From contig CAVSDW010000012.1 in assembly GCA_963726665.1 (NCBI GenBank), positions 558,001 through 622,000 of the forward strand: a stretch of DNA of 64,000 bases. The letters are read 5' to 3'. The DNA comes from RPQJ01 sp963726665. GTDB lineage: Bacteria; Pseudomonadota; Gammaproteobacteria; Steroidobacterales; Steroidobacteraceae. A model generated the notes under the pieces. It saw only the letters and a program-made list of their open reading frames with translations. It made no database searches and was not told the origin of the DNA. This document shows, piece by piece, positions 28,511-37,031 of the stretch. Position 1 is the first letter of the stretch. Each line of letters begins with the position of its first letter. The translations under genes and the position numbers were made by a program.

Positions 28511-29283
28511 TTGATCTCGAACGCGTCTGCGTCGAGGTCTGCAGGGAAGCCCACGCGATGGGCCCGCAGCGATTCCATGTCCAGCACGGCCGTCTCGACC
28601 CGGTCGCCGCCGCCCTCGCTCGAGAGCGGCTGCCCGAGGAAATCCAGCGCGACGCTGTCGCCGGCATAGCTCACTGCGTTGCCGTCCCGGCCGATGCGGT
28701 TCACGCCCGCGACGTAGCAGAGGTTCTCGATCGCGCGGGCCCTGAGCAGCGCCGCCCACGCGTGCGCACGGCGTGCCGGCCAGTTCGCGACGTAGAGCAG
28801 CAGGTCGTAGTCGCCGCGGTTTCGGCTCCAGACCGGAAAGCGCAGGTCGTAACAGACGAGAGGACAGATGCGCCAGCCCTTGAGCTCGACCGTGAGGCGC
28901 GATCCGCCCGGTGCGTAGTGAGTGTGTTCGCCGGCCATGCGGAACAGGTGCCGCTTGTCGTAGTGTGCAAGCGACCCGTCCGGGCGGGCCCACACCAGGC
29001 GGTTGAAATGACGGCCCTGGTCGCGGACGATCAGGCTGCCGGTGATCACGCACCCCATCGCCGCCGCTTCCTCGCGCATCCACCCGACCGTCGGCCCGTT
29101 CATGGACTCGGCGAGGGTCCCCGCGTCCATGCTGAATCCCGTCGAGAACATCTCCGGGAGAACGATCAGGTCCGTGTGCCCCGCCAGGCCGCGGAAGTGT
29201 TCCGCGAGCCGGTGGCGATTCGCAGCCGGGGCCTCCCAGGCGATTTCCGACTGGACCAGGGTAACGCGCAGGTGTGTACTCAT
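28507..29283 (-). CDS. Nitrilase-superfamily omega-amidase (YafV/Nit2-like)
   Basis: A 258-residue carbon-nitrogen hydrolase with the Glu-Lys-Cys triad in VLPEMFSTGFS (Glu), AHYDKRHLF (Lys) and CPLVCYDLRFPVWSR (Cys). Length and the FSTGFSMD block fit the YafV/Nit2 group, which hydrolyses alpha-ketoglutaramate or alpha-ketosuccinamate. Those compounds arise when glutamine or asparagine is the amino donor of an aminotransferase. The gene directly upstream encodes such an aminotransferase and overlaps by 4 bases (ATGA), so the two probably act in sequence. The gene downstream encodes a trans-sulfuration enzyme, again overlapping, consistent with sulfur amino acid recycling. Confidence 0.88.
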   Translation of the reverse strand: MSTHLRVTLVQSEIAWEAPAANRHRLAEHFRGLAGHTDLIVLPEMFSTGFSMDAGTLAESMNGPTVGWMREEAAAMGCVITGSLIVRDQGRHFNRLVWARPDGSLAHYDKRHLFRMAGEHTHYAPGGSRLTVELKGWRICPLVCYDLRFPVWSRNRGDYDLLLYVANWPARRAHAWAALLRARAIENLCYVAGVNRIGRDGNAVSYAGDSVALDFLGQPLSSEGGGDRVETAVLDMESLRAHRVGFPADLDADAFEIK

Positions 29284-30488
29284 GAATCTAGTCTCCGGAG
29301 CCGATCGCCCGCGGCATCGAGCGTCGCCTCGCTCTTGGCGAAACAGAATCGCACGACACGCACGGGTTCGGAACGCGTGGAAAATACTGAAACGGGGATC
29401 GCCGCGACGCCGACCTCGCGCGTCAGCCAGCGCGCGAACTCGACGTCGGGCAGTTCGCTCACCGCGGAATAGTCGGCGAGCTGGAAGTAGGTTCCTGCCG
29501 AGGGCGTGAACCGCAGCGGCGTTCCGGCGAGCAGGCGGCAGAAATGGTCGCGCTTCGCCTGGTAGAAGGCGGGCAACTCGAGGTGGTGCGCCGGGCACTC
29601 GGCCAGGAAATCCGCGAGACCGGCCTGGATCGGTGTCGCGACCGCGAACTGCACGAACTGGTGCACCTTGCGGAATTCCGCGGTGAGCGCTGACGGGGCG
29701 ATGCAGTAGCCGACCTTCCAGCCGGTCGCGTGGTAGGTCTTGCCGAAGGACGACACGACGAAGCTGCGCGCCGCAAGTTCGTCGTGGCCGAGCACGCTCG
29801 CGTGCGGGCGCCCGTCGAACACCATGTGCTCGTAGACCTCGTCCGAGAGCACGAATGCCGCGGTGGGGCGCAGGATCGCGGCGAGCGCGTCGAGATCCGC
29901 CGGCGACCAGACGGCACCGGTTGGATTGTGCGGCGAGTTCACGATCACGAGACGCGTTCGGGGCGAGACGGCGGAGGCGACACGGTCCCAGTCGACGGCA
30001 AACGCGCGGGGCTCGAGCGGCACACGGACGACGTGGCCGCCGGCGAGCTGGACCGCCGGCTCGTAGGAGTCGTAGGCGGGCTCGAGCAGGATCACTTCGT
30101 CGCCGGGCCGGACCACCGCCTGGACCGCGCAGAAGAGCGCCTCCGTACCGCCCGAGGTCACCGTCACCTCGTCAGCCACCGACACCGTGCGGCCGTACAG
30201 GTCGCGCACCTTGCCCGCGATGGCCGCGCAGAGCGCCGGCCAGCCGGCCATCGGCGCGTACTGGTTGCGACCCGCGCGCATGTGCCCCGCCACGAGGTCC
30301 ACGAGACGCGCCGGCGGGTCGAAGTCGGGGAACCCCTGCGAGAGGTTGATCGCGCCGCATTCGGCTGCGAGCCTCGACATCACCGTGAAGATCGTGGTGC
30401 CGACGTGCGGCAGCTTCGAGTCGAAGGCAGCGGTCAAGGGATCCACCAACCCAGAGCGGCAGTCCCGGGACTGGTCGAGCCGCTTCAC
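29280..30488 (-). CDS. PLP-dependent aminotransferase, methionine/glutamine type (YbdL-like)
   Basis: A fold-type I aminotransferase of 402 residues. It has the N-terminal marker TIFTVMSRLAAECGAINLSQGFPDF, which is diagnostic of the YbdL/kynurenine-aminotransferase group, then NSPHNPTGAVW, DEVYEHMVFDG and the cofactor lysine in SSFGKTYHATGWKVGY. The group transaminates methionine, glutamine or aromatic amino acids to 2-oxo acids. Next to an omega-amidase this suggests the glutamine transaminase/omega-amidase route, which regenerates methionine from its keto acid. GTG 30488 overlaps the ppgK stop (GTGA). A start nearer LPHVGTTIF would leave the conserved part unchanged. Confidence 0.9.
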   Translation of the reverse strand: MKRLDQSRDCRSGLVDPLTAAFDSKLPHVGTTIFTVMSRLAAECGAINLSQGFPDFDPPARLVDLVAGHMRAGRNQYAPMAGWPALCAAIAGKVRDLYGRTVSVADEVTVTSGGTEALFCAVQAVVRPGDEVILLEPAYDSYEPAVQLAGGHVVRVPLEPRAFAVDWDRVASAVSPRTRLVIVNSPHNPTGAVWSPADLDALAAILRPTAAFVLSDEVYEHMVFDGRPHASVLGHDELAARSFVVSSFGKTYHATGWKVGYCIAPSALTAEFRKVHQFVQFAVATPIQAGLADFLAECPAHHLELPAFYQAKRDHFCRLLAGTPLRFTPSAGTYFQLADYSAVSELPDVEFARWLTREVGVAAIPVSVFSTRSEPVRVVRFCFAKSEATLDAAGDRLRRLDS

Positions 30489-31246
30489 TTCAACTTTCCA
30501 TCCGGCAGCGCAGCCGCCGCCATCGCCGCGCCGATGATGCCCGCCTCGTTACGGAAGTGCGCCGGCACGATTTCGGCGCGACTCTCGAGCAGCGGACCGA
30601 AGTGTTCCCAGTTCTCGGTCACGCCACCGCCGATGATGTAGAGATCGGGCCAGAGCAGCCTGTGGTAGGCCGCGAGTACCTCGTTCACCGCGGCAGCCCA
30701 TTCCCTCCAGCCGAGCCCGCGATCGGCCTTGACCTTCGCCGAGGCCCGGTGCTCCGCCTCCTCGCCCCTGACTTCGAGGTGGCCAAGCTCGGTGTTCGGC
30801 AGCAGGCGGCCGTCGACGAAGATCGCAGTCCCTATTCCCGTGCCGAGCGTGAGCACCATCACCGTGCCGTCACGGCCACGACCTGCGCCAAGGGTCATCT
30901 CGGCGACTCCCGCAGCATCGGCGTCATTCAGGAACGCCACCGGGCGTCCGATCCGCTCGGACAACAGGCCCTGCGCGTCGGTGCCGATCCAGCGCGGATC
31001 CACGTTGGCCGCCGTCCATGCCCGGCCCTGCCGGGTGACCGCCGGGAACGCGAGGCCGACCGGCCCCACGGTGGGAAGCTCGCGCGCCAGTGAGGCCAGC
31101 ATGTCGATCACGTCGATCGGGGCCGAGTCCGCCGGCGTGGGCCGTCGCAGGACGCTGCCGACCACTGCACCCGAGGTCGGGTTGACCCGCCCTGCCTTCA
31201 CGAAGGAGCCGCCGACGTCGAAGGCGAGGACCGGCGTCTCCTGCAT
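30485..31246 (-). CDS. ppgK: Polyphosphate glucokinase (ROK family)
   Basis: The enzyme phosphorylates glucose with polyphosphate (and usually ATP). The 253-residue protein has the ROK phosphate-1 motif FDVGGSFVKAG, the sugar-binding FLNDADAAGVAE, and the phosphate-2 and following blocks TLGTGIGTAIFVDGRLLPNT and ELGHLEVRGEEAEHRAS. The last replaces the zinc-binding motif of other ROK kinases and is the hallmark of PpgK. It lies between potI (6 bases upstream) and the aminotransferase (4-base overlap), an odd place for a sugar kinase. With pap at 2.9-4.3 kb it is one of two polyphosphate users here. Family confidence is high; the physiological link to polyamines is unclear. Confidence 0.9.
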   Translation of the reverse strand: MQETPVLAFDVGGSFVKAGRVNPTSGAVVGSVLRRPTPADSAPIDVIDMLASLARELPTVGPVGLAFPAVTRQGRAWTAANVDPRWIGTDAQGLLSERIGRPVAFLNDADAAGVAEMTLGAGRGRDGTVMVLTLGTGIGTAIFVDGRLLPNTELGHLEVRGEEAEHRASAKVKADRGLGWREWAAAVNEVLAAYHRLLWPDLYIIGGGVTENWEHFGPLLESRAEIVPAHFRNEAGIIGAAMAAAALPDGKLK

Positions 31247-31252
31247 GACGCC

Positions 31253-32122
31253 TCAGCCTTTCTTGAGGCTGTCGATCATATGCTGGTTTGCGGCAAGCGC
31301 CATCTGCGCGTCCCGGTCCCTGGCCTTCTGCTGGCGGCTCATCAGGACGCCCGCGATCACGACTCCGACCGCGACGATCGCGACGACGATGGTGGCGAGC
31401 GCATTGATGTCGGGGCTCACACCGAGGCGCACCTTGGAGAAGATCACCATCGGCAGCGTGCTCGAGCCCGGCCCGGCCACGAAGCTCGTGGTCACGAGGT
31501 CGTCGACCGAGAGGGTGAACGCGAGCAGCCATCCGGAGAGCAGCGCCGGGGTGATGATGGGCAGGGTGATGAGGAAGAACACGCGCGAGGGCCGCGCGCC
31601 CAGGTCCATCGCGGCCTCCTCCAGCGAATCGTCCATCTGCGAGAGGCGGGACTGCACGACGACCGTCACGTAGGCCATGGTGAAGGTGACGTGGGCGATG
31701 ACGATGGTCGTCATGCCGCGCCCGGCGGGCCAGCCGATCAGCTGCTCCATGGTCACGAACAGCAGCAGCATCGAGAGACCGGTGATGACCTCGGGCATGA
31801 CCAGCGGCGCGGTGGTGAGGCCGGAGAGCAGCGTCCTGCCCCGGAACGGGCCGAAGCGCGCGAGCACCAGGCCCGCGAGCGTCCCGAGCACGACTGCGAT
31901 CGTCGCCGACACCGCGGCAATCTTCAGGCTGAGCCAGGCCGCCCCCAGGATCTGCTGGTTGTGCAGCAGTTCCCCGTACCACTTGGTCGAGAAGCCCGCC
32001 CACACCGTGACGAGCTTGGACTCGTTGAACGAATACACGACAAGAGAAATGATCGGGATGTACAGGAACGCGAACCCGAGCACGAGCGCCGAGAGGCGGA
32101 ACCACGAGCGGCCCTGCATCAT
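31253..32122 (-). CDS. potI: Putrescine/spermidine ABC transporter permease
   Basis: A 289-residue inner-membrane protein with six predicted helices and the EAA loop DDSLEEAAMDLGARPSRVFF that docks to the ATPase. Sequence and gene order (after potH) match PotI/PotC permeases. The start overlaps the potH stop by 4 bases (ATGA). It would form the translocation channel with PotH for polyamines delivered by PotF. Confidence 0.93.
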   Translation of the reverse strand: MMQGRSWFRLSALVLGFAFLYIPIISLVVYSFNESKLVTVWAGFSTKWYGELLHNQQILGAAWLSLKIAAVSATIAVVLGTLAGLVLARFGPFRGRTLLSGLTTAPLVMPEVITGLSMLLLFVTMEQLIGWPAGRGMTTIVIAHVTFTMAYVTVVVQSRLSQMDDSLEEAAMDLGARPSRVFFLITLPIITPALLSGWLLAFTLSVDDLVTTSFVAGPGSSTLPMVIFSKVRLGVSPDINALATIVVAIVAVGVVIAGVLMSRQQKARDRDAQMALAANQHMIDSLKKG

Positions 32123-33033
32123 CGGTGCAGCCCTCCGCCCGCCTCTGCATCCTGCGCGCGCTGGTAGTACATGATCGGGATCACCAGGAACATGAGCAGC
32201 GCGATCGCGACCGCGCTCGCGACCGGCCAGTCACGGTTGTTGAAGAACTCCGTCCAGAGCACCTTGCCGATCATGAGCATGCCGGGCGAGCCTAGCAGCG
32301 ACGGGATCACGAACTCGCCGACCGCCGGAATGAACACCAGCAGGCAGCCGGCCACGATCCCGGGCCGGGACAGGGGCAGCGTGATCTTGTAGAACGCCTG
32401 CCACGGCTTGCAGCCGAGGTCGGACGCGGCCTCGAGCAGCGTGAGATCCATCTTCTCGAGGTTGGCGTACAGCGGCAGGATCATGAACGGCAGGTAGGAG
32501 TAAACGATGCCGATGTAGACGGCCGTGTAGGTCTGCAGGATCTGAATTGGCTCGTGGATTACCCCGAGCCACATGAGCAGGTTATTCAGCAGTCCGTTCT
32601 GCTTCAGGATGCCGATCCACGCATACACGCGCAGCAGGAACGAGGTCCAGAACGGCAGCACGATCATCAGCATCAGGATGTTGCGGCTGGAGGGCGAACT
32701 GCGCGCGATCGAGTAAGCGATCGGGTAGCCGATCAGCAGGCACAGCATCGTCGAGATCGCCGCGACCATGATGGAGTTCAGGTAGGCCTTCCAGTAGAGG
32801 TTGTCCTCGACCAGGAACATGAAGTTGCCGAAGTCGAGCTGGACCTGGACTGCCTTCTCCGACACCCAGTGCAGCAGCGGCGCATAGGGTGGCATCGCGA
32901 TCTCGGCCGTCGAGAAACTGATCTTGAGGACGATCACGAACGGCACGAGGAAGAACAGCACCAGCCAGAGGTAGGGCACGGACGTGACGAGGCCCTGCCC
33001 CGTCAGCCCGAGGCGCTTCAGGACGCGGCTCAC
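32119..33033 (-). CDS. potH: Putrescine/spermidine ABC transporter permease
   Basis: A 304-residue permease with a first helix (PYLWLVLFFLVPFVIVLKIS), five further helices and the EAA loop LLEAASDLGCKPWQAFYKI. It pairs with PotI. The GTG start overlaps the potG stop (GTGA) and the gene overlaps potI at the other end, so the three transporter genes are tightly coupled. Confidence 0.93.
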   Translation of the reverse strand: MSRVLKRLGLTGQGLVTSVPYLWLVLFFLVPFVIVLKISFSTAEIAMPPYAPLLHWVSEKAVQVQLDFGNFMFLVEDNLYWKAYLNSIMVAAISTMLCLLIGYPIAYSIARSSPSSRNILMLMIVLPFWTSFLLRVYAWIGILKQNGLLNNLLMWLGVIHEPIQILQTYTAVYIGIVYSYLPFMILPLYANLEKMDLTLLEAASDLGCKPWQAFYKITLPLSRPGIVAGCLLVFIPAVGEFVIPSLLGSPGMLMIGKVLWTEFFNNRDWPVASAVAIALLMFLVIPIMYYQRAQDAEAGGGLHR

Positions 33034-34175
33034 TTCGTCACCACCACCGGGCTCTCGGCGTACCAGTGCAGGTAGACGCGCTCGTCCCAGGTGATGCGAT
33101 CATCCGAGTGGCGATGCACGTTCGGCTGAGTGACCCGCACGACCTTGCCCGAATCGAGCTTGAGCAGGTAGATGGACATGTCGCCCATGTAGGCGATGTC
33201 GCGCACCACGGCCGCGGCCCAGTTGTCGGCCCCTTGCGGCTTTTCGCGCGTGACATGGATCTTTTCCGGCCGGATGGCCGCCCACACCGTCGCGCCCGGG
33301 GCGGAACTGACGCCGTGGTCCACGTAGATCGGGTTCTCGAGGTCGTCGCTCTCGATACGCACGTAGGACGGCTCGTCCTCGATCAGGCGCCCCTCGAAGG
33401 TATTGACCGAGCCGATGAATTCGGCGACGAATCGCGAGCTCGGGTACTCGTAGATCTCGCTCGGCGTGCCGACCTGCACGATCTCGCCGTGGTTCATGAG
33501 CCCGATGCGGGTCGAGAGCGTCATCGCCTCTTCCTGGTCGTGCGTCACCACGATGAAGGTGACGCCGAGCGTCTCCTGGATGTTGATGAGCTCGAACTGC
33601 GTGTGCTCGCGCAGTTTCTTGTCGAGCGCCGCCAGCGGCTCGTCGAGCAGCAGCAGCTTCGGCTTCTTGACCAGCGAGCGCGCGAGCGCCACGCGCTGGC
33701 GCTGCCCGCCCGACAGCTGGTGGGGCTTGCGCTTGGCGAATTGCCCGAGCTTCACGAGCTCCAGCATCTCGCCGACGCGGCGCGCGGTCTCGGCCTTGGC
33801 CACGCCCTCCTGCCGCAGCCCGAACGCCACGTTCTGCTCCACCGACATGTGCGGGAAGATCGCGTAGGACTGGAACATCATGTTGACCGGTCGCTCGTAC
33901 GGCGGGATCGCGGTCATGTCCACGCCGTCGATGTAGATGCGGCCCGCCGTCGGTCGCTCGAAGCCTGCCAGCATGCGCAGCAGCGTCGTCTTCCCGCAAC
34001 CGGACGCGCCGAGCAGGCAGAAGATCTCTTTCTTGTAGATGTCGAGCGTCACGTCGTCGACGGCCACGAAATCGCCGAACTTCTTGGTGACCTTCTCGAT
34101 CCTGACGTAGGGCTTCGCGTCCGGGTCGGTCCAGGGTTCGAACTTCTGCTGTGTTGCGCGCGGTGAGGTTGCCAT
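33030..34175 (-). CDS. potG: Putrescine/spermidine ABC transporter ATP-binding protein
   Basis: This 381-residue ATPase powers polyamine import. It has Walker A GASGCGKTTLLRML, the Q-loop MMFQSYAIFPHM, the signature HQLSGGQRQRVALARSL, Walker B KLLLLDEPLAALD and the switch histidine in VVTHDQEEAM. A C-terminal TOBE-type regulatory domain begins near residue 265. Length and order (potF-G-H-I) match the putrescine system of E. coli. It starts 141 bases after the potF stop; a strong hairpin lies in that gap, which would let more PotF be made than membrane subunits. Confidence 0.95.
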   Translation of the reverse strand: MATSPRATQQKFEPWTDPDAKPYVRIEKVTKKFGDFVAVDDVTLDIYKKEIFCLLGASGCGKTTLLRMLAGFERPTAGRIYIDGVDMTAIPPYERPVNMMFQSYAIFPHMSVEQNVAFGLRQEGVAKAETARRVGEMLELVKLGQFAKRKPHQLSGGQRQRVALARSLVKKPKLLLLDEPLAALDKKLREHTQFELINIQETLGVTFIVVTHDQEEAMTLSTRIGLMNHGEIVQVGTPSEIYEYPSSRFVAEFIGSVNTFEGRLIEDEPSYVRIESDDLENPIYVDHGVSSAPGATVWAAIRPEKIHVTREKPQGADNWAAAVVRDIAYMGDMSIYLLKLDSGKVVRVTQPNVHRHSDDRITWDERVYLHWYAESPVVVTK

Positions 34176-34256
34176 GGAATCTCGGGCGATTTGCTGCGGG
34201 GGCCGTCAGGCAGGTTTATAGCTCAGTGACGGCGCGGTGGGTAGGCCGGAAACGAA

Positions 34257-34293
34257 GCGGGGCGGCCGGAGGCATTCGCTCCGACCGCCCCGC
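34257..34293 (-). terminator. Intercistronic hairpin between potF and potG
   Basis: Arms GCGGGGCGG (34257-34265) and CCGCCCCGC (34285-34293) pair perfectly. After one mismatch five more inner pairs form around a 7-base loop. On the minus strand a weak T-rich stretch (TTCGTTTCC) follows. It probably acts as a partial terminator and 3'-end protector for potF mRNA. Confidence 0.65.
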
Positions 34294-34316
34294 TCCAGGT
34301 CCATGCCGCTGGAGGC

Positions 34317-35465
34317 CTACTTGCCGGTCATGAACCGCGTCCAGCTGCGGTTCAACTCGCGCGTGAACGCCGGCGAGCGGGCGAGGTTCGGGAACAGCTT
34401 TGCCATCGTCTCGGGCGGCGGATACACGCCCGGATCGTCGCGCACCGAAGGATCGAGCAACGGCACCGAGGCCGCATTGCCGTTCGCGTAGTGCACGAAG
34501 TTCGAGTTCGCCGCCGCCACGTCGGGCTTCATCATGAAATTGATGAAGGCGTGCGCGTTGTCGGGATGCGGGGCGTCCGCCGGGATCGCATAGTTGTCGA
34601 ACCAGATGATGGTGCCGTCCGAGGGGACAGCCAGCCCGATTTCCACGCCCTGCTTGGCCTCCTCCGCCCGGGTCTTCGCCTGCAGGATGTCGCCGCTCCA
34701 GCCCAGCACCAGGCACAGTTCGCCGTTCGCGAGCCCGTTGATGTACTCCGAGCTGTTGATGGTGCGGATGTAGGGACGGATCTTCATCAGCACGGCTTCA
34801 GCCGCCTTGAGGTCGTCGAGATTCTCGCTGTTCGGGTCCTTGCCCAGGTAGGCGAGCACCACGCCCACGACCTCGTCCGGAGCGTCCAGGACCGAGATGC
34901 CGCAGTCCTTGTACTTCGAGGCCAGCGCCGGATCGAACAGCAGCTTCCAGCTCGTCACCGGGGCCTTCGGGTCGATGGCCTGCAACTTCTTGACGTTGTA
35001 GCCGATGCCGTCCGTGCCCCACATGTGGTTCACGGCATAGAGGTTGCCCGGATCGTGGCGGTCCAGGCGCTGCAGGATGTTCGGGTCGAGATTCTTCCAG
35101 TTGGGCAGCTTCGACCGGTCGAGCTTGCGGAACACGCCGGCCTTGATCTGCACCTCGAGGAACGAGGCGGAAGGCACCACGACGTCGTAGCCCGTGTTGC
35201 CTGCGAGGAGCTTGGTCTGCAGCACCTCGTTGTTGTCGAACACGTCGTAGTTGACCTTGATGCCGGTTTCCTTGGTGAAGGCCTCGAGCATCTTCGGGTC
35301 GATGTAGTCCGACCAGTTGTAGACGTTGACGACCTTCTCCTCGGCTGGCGCGGCGGCCGGAGCCGGCGCGGCGGCGGCCGGAGCCTGCTCCTCCTTCTTG
35401 CCGCAACCGGCGAGCGCAATCGTTGCAGCCAGGCCGACGAGCCCGGCGCGAATGGTGAGTTTCAT
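34317..35465 (-). CDS. potF: Putrescine/spermidine-binding lipoprotein
   Basis: This 382-residue solute-binding protein delivers polyamine to PotHI. It starts with a lipoprotein signal ending LAGC-GKKEE, followed by an Ala/Pro linker, so it is membrane-tethered rather than free in the periplasm. The mature protein begins with the diagnostic VVNVYNWSDYIDP. It includes TGYDVVVPSASFLE and the ligand-site regions NHMWGTDGIGYN and VLGWSGDILQA. ATG 35465 is chosen because it puts the signal at the N-terminus. It lies downstream of spuC with its own promoter-like sequence. Confidence 0.95.
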   Translation of the reverse strand: MKLTIRAGLVGLAATIALAGCGKKEEQAPAAAAPAPAAAPAEEKVVNVYNWSDYIDPKMLEAFTKETGIKVNYDVFDNNEVLQTKLLAGNTGYDVVVPSASFLEVQIKAGVFRKLDRSKLPNWKNLDPNILQRLDRHDPGNLYAVNHMWGTDGIGYNVKKLQAIDPKAPVTSWKLLFDPALASKYKDCGISVLDAPDEVVGVVLAYLGKDPNSENLDDLKAAEAVLMKIRPYIRTINSSEYINGLANGELCLVLGWSGDILQAKTRAEEAKQGVEIGLAVPSDGTIIWFDNYAIPADAPHPDNAHAFINFMMKPDVAAANSNFVHYANGNAASVPLLDPSVRDDPGVYPPPETMAKLFPNLARSPAFTRELNRSWTRFMTGK

Positions 35466-35530
35466 GGTGGCAATACCCCGCTTTGTCGATCCGTATCGGC
35501 ACGGCCCGCAGGCCGGATTCCATTCAGCCA

Positions 35531-35560
35531 TGTATAGCGCACCGGACCGGGTCAGGACAA
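35531..35560 (-). promoter_or_regulatory. Putative sigma-70 promoter of potFGHI
   Basis: On the minus strand TTGTCC (35560-35555) and TATACA (35536-35531) are 18 bases apart, predicting a start about 60 bases before the potF ATG. It would allow the transporter genes to be expressed separately from spuC upstream. Confidence 0.5.
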
Positions 35561-35596
35561 GGAATCGAACGCCGCCCGGCGCCCGGTGGACACGCT

Positions 35597-36994
35597 CTAG
35601 ATACGGCCCTCGGCCCGGCACCGTTCGAGCGTCAGGTCGAGGCAGCGCCAGGCCTTCTCGGCGAGCTCGTCGATCTGCTCGCGGCTGATCACGAGCGGCG
35701 GCGCGATGATCATGGTGTCCCGGACGGCCCGCATGATCAGGCCGTTCTGGAAGCAGAAGTCCCGGCAGATCCCCCCCACTTCGCCCCGCTTGTCGAAAAA
35801 GCGCCGGGCGTGCTTGTCACGGACGAGCTCGAGCGCCCCGATCAGGCCGATCGAGCGCGCCTCGCCCACCAGCGGGTGCTCCGCGATCTCCCGCCACTTG
35901 CTGGCGAGGTACGGCCCGGTCTCGTCGCGCGTCCGCGGCACGAGATTCTCCTGCTGGATGATGGTGAGGTTCACGCTCGCCACGGCGCAGGCCGCCGGGT
36001 GCCCGGAGTAGGTGTAGCCGTGGGCGAACTCGCCGCCCTTGTCGATCAGGACGTCGGCGACGCGGTCGGCGACCATCACGCCCCCGATCGGCAGGTAGCC
36101 CGAGGACAAGCCCTTGGCGATGGTCATCAGGTCGGGCCGGATTCCATACAGGTTGCTGCCGAACCAGTGGCCGGTGCGGCCGAACCCGCAGATCACCTCG
36201 TCGGCGACGAGCAGGATCCCGTGGCGGTCGCAGATGCGCTGGATCTCCGGCCAGTAGGTGTCCGGCGGGATGATCACGCCGCCGGCGCCCTGGATCGGCT
36301 CGCCGATGAAGGCCGCCACGCGGTGCGCGCCGAGTTCCTCGATCTTGCGCTCGAGCTCACGCGCCGTCTTCAATCCGAACTCGGCCGGCGACAGGTCCCC
36401 GCCCTCCCCGTACCAGTAAGGCTGGGCAATGTGGACGATGTCCGGGATCGGCAGGCCGCCCTGCTCGTGCATGAACGCCATGCCGCCCAGGCTCGCGCCC
36501 GCCATGGTGCTGCCGTGGTAGGCGTTCTGCCGGCTGATGATGACCTTGCGCTCGGGCTGCCCCAGCAGGTCCCAGTAGCGGCGCACCAGGCGCACGACGG
36601 TATCGTTGCCCTCGGAACCCGAGCCCGTGAAGAACACCCGGTTGAACTGGGGCGGTGTCAGGTCCACGAGCTGCTTCGCAAGCTCGATTGCCGGCGGGTG
36701 CGCGGTCTGGAAGAAGCTGTTGTAGTACGGCAGTTCCAGCATCTGCCGATAGGCCGCCTCCGCGAGCTCGCGCCGCCCGTAACCCACGTTGACGCACCAC
36801 AGGCCCGCCATCCCGTCGAGGATGCGGTTGCCCTCCGAATCGTAGAGGTACACGCCATCCGCCCTCACGATCACGCGCGCGCCCTTGGCGTGCAGGAACT
36901 TGTAGTCCGTGAACGGGTGCAGGTAGTGCTGGCGGTCCAGCTCCTGCCACGCGGCGGTGGTGCGATCGGCGACGTAGGGGATGGAGGTGGGCAT
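35597..36994 (-). CDS. spuC: Putrescine-pyruvate aminotransferase (SpuC type, class III)
   Basis: A 465-residue class III PLP aminotransferase. Its N-terminal block HYLHPFTDYKFLHAKGARV and the glycine-rich GMAGLWCVNVGYGR are typical of polyamine-pyruvate aminotransferases. The cofactor-binding stretch is VADEVICGFGRTGHWFG and the lysine is in MTIAKGLSSGYLPIG. It would convert putrescine to 4-aminobutanal, an alternative to gamma-glutamylation, yielding alanine. It sits between puuA (37 bases upstream) and potF on the same strand, supporting a polyamine substrate. Related enzymes also act on cadaverine or other omega-amines, so the exact range is open. Confidence 0.9.
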   Translation of the reverse strand: MPTSIPYVADRTTAAWQELDRQHYLHPFTDYKFLHAKGARVIVRADGVYLYDSEGNRILDGMAGLWCVNVGYGRRELAEAAYRQMLELPYYNSFFQTAHPPAIELAKQLVDLTPPQFNRVFFTGSGSEGNDTVVRLVRRYWDLLGQPERKVIISRQNAYHGSTMAGASLGGMAFMHEQGGLPIPDIVHIAQPYWYGEGGDLSPAEFGLKTARELERKIEELGAHRVAAFIGEPIQGAGGVIIPPDTYWPEIQRICDRHGILLVADEVICGFGRTGHWFGSNLYGIRPDLMTIAKGLSSGYLPIGGVMVADRVADVLIDKGGEFAHGYTYSGHPAACAVASVNLTIIQQENLVPRTRDETGPYLASKWREIAEHPLVGEARSIGLIGALELVRDKHARRFFDKRGEVGGICRDFCFQNGLIMRAVRDTMIIAPPLVISREQIDELAEKAWRCLDLTLERCRAEGRI

Positions 36995-37004
36995 GGGATG
37001 ACGG

Positions 37005-37031
37005 GGAAGCGGTTGGTGACCAGCGGTTGGA
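37005..37031 (+). repeat. Dispersed intergenic repeat, copy C (diverged)
   Basis: GGAAGCGGTTGGTGACCAGC and following bases match 20 of 27 positions of the reverse complement of copy A. It fills the gap between the puuA stop and the spuC start. Confidence 0.35.

Noticed and set aside
28511..29083. N-terminal extension of the trans-sulfuration enzyme
   Set aside because: The extension is another frame of the amidase gene; the GTG at 28510 in a GTGA overlap gives the correct family N-terminus.
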